DNA of 64,000 bases, taken from Mesorhizobium sp. ES1-1. Its GTDB lineage: Bacteria > Pseudomonadota > Alphaproteobacteria > Rhizobiales > Rhizobiaceae. Location: the NCBI RefSeq assembly GCF_020164785.1, contig NZ_JAIUGX010000007.1, positions 1 through 64,000 of the forward strand, written 5' to 3'. The notes under the pieces are model-generated. The model had not been told where the DNA came from. It did not search any database and worked only from the letters and a program-made list of their open reading frames with translations. Position numbers and translations under genes: made by a program. Positions within the stretch are counted from its first letter, which is position 1, and the number at the start of each line of letters is the position of its first letter. Below are positions 59,835-64,000 of this stretch, piece by piece.

Positions 59835-61013
59835 ATGATCGAATTGCCGTTTGCCCGCGAAGAATATCAGCAACGGCTTCGAAAGATCCGGGCAGAGATG
59901 GCGAGACGCGGCCTCGAATTGCTGGTCGTCAATGACGTTGCCAACCAGCATTACATCACCGGTTACGATGGCTGGTCGTTCTACACGCCACAGGTCGTGC
60001 TGGTTCCGGTGGAAGATGTCGAACCGGTTTGGATAGGGCGCGCGATGGACGCCGCCGGCGGTCTTCTGACGGTCTGGATGAAGGCGGAGAACGTGGTTGG
60101 CTTCCCGGAAGATCATGTTCAGCGTGACGATCGCCATCCCATGGATTGGATCGCGAACTGGATCGTTGCCAAGGGCTTGGGCAGCCGCCACATCGGCATC
60201 GAGCTCGAAGCCTATTATTTCTCTCCCAAGGCGCATGCCCGGCTCACCGCCGGGCTACCCAATGCCAAATGGCATGATGCCGACCTGCTGGTGAACTGGA
60301 TCCGCGCGGTCAAGTCGGCGCCCGAGATTGCCTATCTGCGCAAGGCGTCGACGCTGGCGGAAGCGGCTGTCGCGCGGGCCTTCGAGATTATCGCGCCCGG
60401 CGTGCGCGAATGCGATGCGATTGCCGCCATCCAGGCGGCGCAGATCGCCGGCAGCCCTGACTTCGCGGGAGACATCACGGCACTTCCGCCGACCATCCTC
60501 GGCGGCGAGAACGCCTCGGCCCCGCACATCATGTGGAGCGACAGGCGCTTCGGTGACAATGAGACCATTGCCCTTGAACTTGCCGGTGTCTGCCGCCGTT
60601 ACGCGGCGGGGCTGGCAAGAACGATGCAGGTCGGCAGGACGCCGGCGCGTGTGTCGGACACGGCAAAGGCGGTTATCGAGGGCATGGATGCGGTGCTCGA
60701 CGCGGTCAAGCCGGGAACGACCGCGGAAGCGGTCGAGGCCGCATGGCGCAAGGTGATCCAGCGTTACGGGCTTAAGAAGGAATCGCGCATCGGCTATTCC
60801 ATCGGCGTTGCCTATCCGCCGGATTGGGGCGAACACACGATTAGCCTGCGCCAGGGCGACAAGACGGTGCTGAGGCCCGGCAACGTCCTTCACTCGATCC
60901 TGGGAATGTGGATGGACGGTTGGGGCATAGAGGTGAGCGAGACTATCCTGGTCACTGAAACCGGCAACGAAACCCTGACCAGGTTTCCGCGAGAGATCCA
61001 TGTCAAAGGGTGA
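59835..61013 (+). CDS. M24 family hydrolase resembling ectoine hydrolase
   Basis: A 392-residue creatinase/aminopeptidase-P fold protein. It resembles ectoine hydrolase (DoeA/EutD): ITGYDGWSFYTPQVVLVPV, ASAPHIMWSDRRF and YPPDWGEHTISLRQGD match that type. The five metal ligands of normal M24 peptidases appear mostly lost: Leu260 for the second Asp, Tyr321 region for His, and Ile355 area for Glu, while Glu248 and Glu369 remain. A pita-bread hydrolase without a standard metal site is inferred. It overlaps the M20 gene by 14 bases. Ectoine itself is not proven. Confidence 0.85.
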   Translation: MIELPFAREEYQQRLRKIRAEMARRGLELLVVNDVANQHYITGYDGWSFYTPQVVLVPVEDVEPVWIGRAMDAAGGLLTVWMKAENVVGFPEDHVQRDDRHPMDWIANWIVAKGLGSRHIGIELEAYYFSPKAHARLTAGLPNAKWHDADLLVNWIRAVKSAPEIAYLRKASTLAEAAVARAFEIIAPGVRECDAIAAIQAAQIAGSPDFAGDITALPPTILGGENASAPHIMWSDRRFGDNETIALELAGVCRRYAAGLARTMQVGRTPARVSDTAKAVIEGMDAVLDAVKPGTTAEAVEAAWRKVIQRYGLKKESRIGYSIGVAYPPDWGEHTISLRQGDKTVLRPGNVLHSILGMWMDGWGIEVSETILVTETGNETLTRFPREIHVKG

Positions 61014-62229
61014 GGATCCGGCCGCGGCCGGCCATGTTGCGGCCCCTGATATCGATGCCGGGATTCTTGATGGGATGATCGAAATCCGCCGGCACCTGCA
61101 TCGCAATCCCGAGCTGTCGAACAAGGAAGCCAACACGCAGGCATATCTCAGGCAGATGCTGGCTTCACAAGGCATTGCCGATATTCGCGACGTTGCCGGC
61201 TTTGGTCTGGCCGTCGACATCATCGGCACCGGCGGGCCCTCAAACCGCAAGGTGGCCATTCGGGCCGACATCGATGCCTTGCCGATCGACGAGGCGTCCG
61301 GTGTCGACTTCTCCTCGATCAATCCAGGCGTCATGCATGCGTGCGGTCACGACGCGCATGCCGCAATGGCCTTCGCGGTGGCCGCCCATCTTCATCGCTC
61401 GAGAGCCGATTTCGGCGGCACGGTGCGCCTCATCTTCCAGCCCGCCGAGGAAGACGAGCCGTCGGGCGGACGGCGGGTGGTGGAAGAGGGATTGCTCGAC
61501 GATGTCGACGCGGCCATCTGTCTCCATGTCGATCCCTACACGCCGTCCGGTAAGATCGCCGTCGGTGCCGGATCTTACACCCTGGCATGCGATACGTTCG
61601 ATGCGGTGGTGACGGGGTCGCCAGCACACGCGGCAAAGCCGTATGAAGGCGTCGATGCCATCACCGTGGCCTGCTCCATGGTGAGCGAGCTGCAGAAGAT
61701 CGTCTCCCGCGAAACCGACCCTTACGATCCCCTGGTCATATCCGTCACCGGCATCAATGGCGGCGGCGCCTATAATGTGGTCGCCGGCAAGGTCGCCTTG
61801 AAGGGCACCATCCGCAGCGGCAGCGATGCCACCCGTGAGCGGGCCTGGCGGCGTGTCCGCGAAATTCTGGCGGGAGTAGCCACGACCCATGGCGCCACAG
61901 TCCAAGTCGACATCCATAAGGGCGAACCGGGAGTCGTCAACGATGGCGAGATGGCCGGCCTGATTGTTGCCGCTGCCGGCGGCTGTATCGGCGCCGACAA
62001 CGTGCTCAACACGCCTGGGTGGACGATCGCCGACGACTTTGGCTATTACAGCGAGAAACGCCCATCGGTCTATTTTCGGCTGGGAATCCGCAACGAGGAC
62101 GCCGGATCGGTGTTCCCGCTGCACCATCCTCGCTTTCGCGTCGACGAGGCCGCCTTGAAGATCGGCGCGGCGACACTGGTTTCCGCCGCGACCTTATTCT
62201 TGTCCATGCGATCGGACAGCACGGATTAG
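61000..62229 (+). CDS. M20 family amidohydrolase / N-acyl amino acid deacylase
   Basis: A 409-residue M20D-type amidohydrolase. Metal-site text is MHACGHDAHAAMAF and QPAEEDEPSGGRRVVEEG, with substrate region AKPYEGVDAITVACSMVSELQKIVSRETDPYDP. These resemble hippurate and N-acyl amino acid hydrolases. The ATG at 61000 lies inside the end of the M24 gene, so translation is coupled and the two enzymes probably act in series. Possible role: deacylating the product of ring opening. Confidence 0.88.
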   Translation: MSKGEDPAAAGHVAAPDIDAGILDGMIEIRRHLHRNPELSNKEANTQAYLRQMLASQGIADIRDVAGFGLAVDIIGTGGPSNRKVAIRADIDALPIDEASGVDFSSINPGVMHACGHDAHAAMAFAVAAHLHRSRADFGGTVRLIFQPAEEDEPSGGRRVVEEGLLDDVDAAICLHVDPYTPSGKIAVGAGSYTLACDTFDAVVTGSPAHAAKPYEGVDAITVACSMVSELQKIVSRETDPYDPLVISVTGINGGGAYNVVAGKVALKGTIRSGSDATRERAWRRVREILAGVATTHGATVQVDIHKGEPGVVNDGEMAGLIVAAAGGCIGADNVLNTPGWTIADDFGYYSEKRPSVYFRLGIRNEDAGSVFPLHHPRFRVDEAALKIGAATLVSAATLFLSMRSDSTD

Positions 62230-62247
62230 GATCAGCGAAGAACGCGC

Positions 62248-63534
62248 CTAAAGGTACTGCTCGACCTTCTTGCCGATCGTTAGGAAGCGCAGGGGATCGA
62301 TCGCCTCGCCATTGTGGCGCACTTCGTAGTGGAGATGCGGACCGGTCGACCGGCCGCTGCTGCCGGTCTTCCCGACGACAGCCCCGGCGTCGAGCTTCTC
62401 GCCGACCGTCACGTCGATCTCGCTGAGATGCCCGTAACGCGTCGAGAAACCGTTGCCATGGTCGACTTCGACCATCCGGCCGTAGCCGCCGTTCCAGCCG
62501 GCCTTCGTGACGACGCCGGGCGCCGTCACCTTGGCGGCCATGCCGATCGGTGCCCGGAAGTCCATGCCCGAATGAAGCGCGGCGCTGCCGAGGATCGGGT
62601 CGGTGCGCACGCCGAACGGGCTGGTGACGGTGTGGCCAGGGGCGGGGTTGGCCAGCGGCAACCGGCGCGCCTCCTTCTTCAGATGGTCGAGCGCGTCGAG
62701 CGCCTCGTCCAGTTCCTTGACCTTGCTGTCGAAGATCATCGAACTGTCGAGCGGGATCAGCGGTCCGCCGACATCGCTGTTGTCCTTGCCGAAATTGCTG
62801 TCGACCGGCAGTCCGGCCGCCTCGAGAGCCTGGGTGATCGCGTCGGCGCTCTTATAGGCATTGTCTGCCAGGGTCGTGATGCGGGTCAGCTGCTCGTTCT
62901 CGATGGATTTCAGAGACTTGTTGATCGACACGAACAATTTGTCGGCACGATCGGCGGCAGAATCATTGGGCAGGGAATCGGACCGTGTCGACCACAATGA
63001 AAACGGCCTTGTGTCGCCGGTGCCGATGCTTGCGACCTGGTAAGCCTGCCCGGCCGGATTGGCATTGCCGATCAGCTCGGCACGTTTGTCCGCTGCGCCG
63101 GCCGCGGCAGGGTCCGCCGCCGGCGGCGCTTCGTTCTCGGCGCGTTCCAAGAGCGGCCCGAGGCGGCCATGGCGCTGGCTCAGCTGGCTCTGTCGTTGCA
63201 GCAATTCGCTGACCTTGGACTCCATAAGCTGCTGGTCGAGCAACTGGCGGCTGGTGATGCGATCGACCTGTGACCGAAGCGCCGAGATGCGGTCTTCGTA
63301 AGCCTGCTGCATGCGCGCCTGGCGCGACGTCGTCGCGCCGATAAGGTCGTCGCGCAGAACCAGATAAGAGGTCGCCAGGAGATAGCCGACGGCGATCGCG
63401 GCCAACGCTGAGCCGAGGAATGCCGCAACCCAAGGCCGGATTGTGAAATGCCGGATTTCGTTGCCCCGGGCGATGATGACCGTATGGGGCTCCCTGCGTC
63501 TGCCGAAGACTGCCGACTGACCGTTTGCGTTCAC
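62248..63534 (-). CDS. M23 family envelope metallopeptidase
   Basis: A 428-residue membrane-anchored protein. One transmembrane helix is at about residues 33–56, then coiled-coil helices (about 70–140), a low-complexity Ala/Pro-rich stretch, and a C-terminal LytM/M23 domain (about 310–428). Zinc motifs are HSGMDFRAPIG and HLHYEVRHNG. The domain can cut peptidoglycan cross-links or regulate amidases. Ordinary length for rhizobial M23 proteins. It is convergent with the M20 gene and transcribed away from the Bcp gene region. Confidence 0.92.
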   Translation of the reverse strand: MNANGQSAVFGRRREPHTVIIARGNEIRHFTIRPWVAAFLGSALAAIAVGYLLATSYLVLRDDLIGATTSRQARMQQAYEDRISALRSQVDRITSRQLLDQQLMESKVSELLQRQSQLSQRHGRLGPLLERAENEAPPAADPAAAGAADKRAELIGNANPAGQAYQVASIGTGDTRPFSLWSTRSDSLPNDSAADRADKLFVSINKSLKSIENEQLTRITTLADNAYKSADAITQALEAAGLPVDSNFGKDNSDVGGPLIPLDSSMIFDSKVKELDEALDALDHLKKEARRLPLANPAPGHTVTSPFGVRTDPILGSAALHSGMDFRAPIGMAAKVTAPGVVTKAGWNGGYGRMVEVDHGNGFSTRYGHLSEIDVTVGEKLDAGAVVGKTGSSGRSTGPHLHYEVRHNGEAIDPLRFLTIGKKVEQYL

Positions 63535-63635
63535 GGGACCAAGCTTTCGTTTACGATACCACGACAGCTCGATTACATATTATTAGGGTTAACAAAGCTT
63601 TGCGCCGCGGGCGGCGACTTTGCCGGCCCCGAATC

Positions 63636-64000
63636 TCACAGGCTGCGGGTGGCCTCCAGCACATCTTCGGCATGGCCCTTCACCCGAACCTTGCGCCAGA
63701 TTCTTGCGATCCGTCCGTCGCGACCGATCAGAAAGGTCGCACGCTCGACACCCATGTACTTGCGGCCATACATCGATTTCTCAACCCACAGATGGTAGGC
63801 GTCGATGGCCTTGCGCTCTTCGTCCGCAGCGAGGTTGATGGTGAGATCATATTTCGATTTGAACTTGTCGTGCTTCCTGACGTTGTCGGGAGACAGGCCG
63901 ATCACCACGGCGCCAGCCCGTTCGAATTCCGGTTTCAGTCGCGAAAAATCGATAGCTTCCTGGGTGCAGCTCGTTGTGTCGTCCTGGGGGTAGAAATAAA
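63636..64000 (-). CDS. bcp: Peroxiredoxin, Bcp type (5' end outside the window)
   Basis: A partial CDS; at least 121 residues are visible and the N-terminus lies past the window end. The visible part starts YFYPQDDTTSCTQEA with the peroxidatic Cys; the usual text is TPGCTKEA, so Gly is Ser here. It continues RLKPEFERAGAVVIGLSPDNVRKHDKF and ends with IARIWRKVRVKGHAEDVLEATRSL. Bcp/PrxQ reduces peroxides. Reading only from an internal GTG at 63908 would be wrong, since the frame is open to the edge. Confidence 0.9.
   Translation of the reverse strand, partial: YFYPQDDTTSCTQEAIDFSRLKPEFERAGAVVIGLSPDNVRKHDKFKSKYDLTINLAADEERKAIDAYHLWVEKSMYGRKYMGVERATFLIGRDGRIARIWRKVRVKGHAEDVLEATRSL

Overview
The window looks like chromosomal DNA of a rhizobial alphaproteobacterium, most probably Mesorhizobium or a close relative. 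This rests on high GC, ORF style, the ctaA–argC–speB / rpsI–rplM / metY and clpP–clpX–lon–hupB blocks, and the many ABC importers. The genus is an inference from gene content and remembered gene order; no database search was done. I see no insertion sequences, prophage genes, integrases or CRISPR arrays.

Layout. (1) 1–8.4 kb: surface polysaccharide and envelope genes: a TupA-like ATP-grasp protein, a His-rich secreted peptide, a YbaK-like deacylase next to tRNA-Pro(GGG), a WcaJ/ExoY-type sugar-phosphate transferase, a Wza-type export lipoprotein and a GumC/Wzz-type protein with a degenerate kinase domain. (2) 8.4–22.5 kb: housekeeping genes: DUF2842, heme A synthase, argC, agmatinase, rpsI–rplM, a thioesterase, and a tight + strand run of crotonase, VOC protein, AAA ATPase, CoA-binding protein, metY and cupin. 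A small accessory block (acyltransferase 3, secreted GDPD, aldo/keto reductase, LysR) sits at 12.0–16.3 kb. (3) 22.5–26.7 kb: secreted hypothetical protein, cytochrome P450, FAD amine oxidase, repeat protein. (4) 26.9–32.4 kb: the proteolysis block clpP–clpX–lon–hupB with clear terminators and a heat-shock-like promoter before clpP. (5) 32.4–41.6 kb: a sugar uptake/catabolism cluster (MalFG-type ABC importer, FucU-like mutarotase, ribokinase family kinase, SIS isomerase, creatininase-fold hydrolase, aldose dehydrogenase). (6) 41.6–44.2 kb: orphan TadG/vWA protein, a long non-coding stretch, then oppositely oriented tRNA-Asp and tRNA-Val. (7) 44.3–54.5 kb: a peptide-use cluster: β-lactamase-fold serine hydrolase, D-threonine-aldolase-like PLP enzyme, M81 (MlrC-like) metallopeptidase and a complete Dpp-type importer. 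(8) 54.7–62.2 kb: an Rbs-type importer with SDR and ROK regulator, divergent from an ectoine-hydrolase-like M24 protein and an M20 amidohydrolase. (9) 62.2–64 kb: an M23 envelope peptidase and the cut-off end of a Bcp peroxiredoxin.

The most interesting system is region 7. A serine hydrolase and an M81 metallopeptidase recall MlrB and MlrC of microcystin degradation, here joined to a D-amino-acid-type PLP enzyme and a peptide importer, with no MlrA in view. Two promoters of this region carry related GAAA…TTTTC elements: a perfect 19-bp palindrome between the divergent PLP and M81 genes, and a 20-bp tandem repeat before the importer. They suggest one regulon for an unknown, possibly D-residue-containing or cyclic, peptide.
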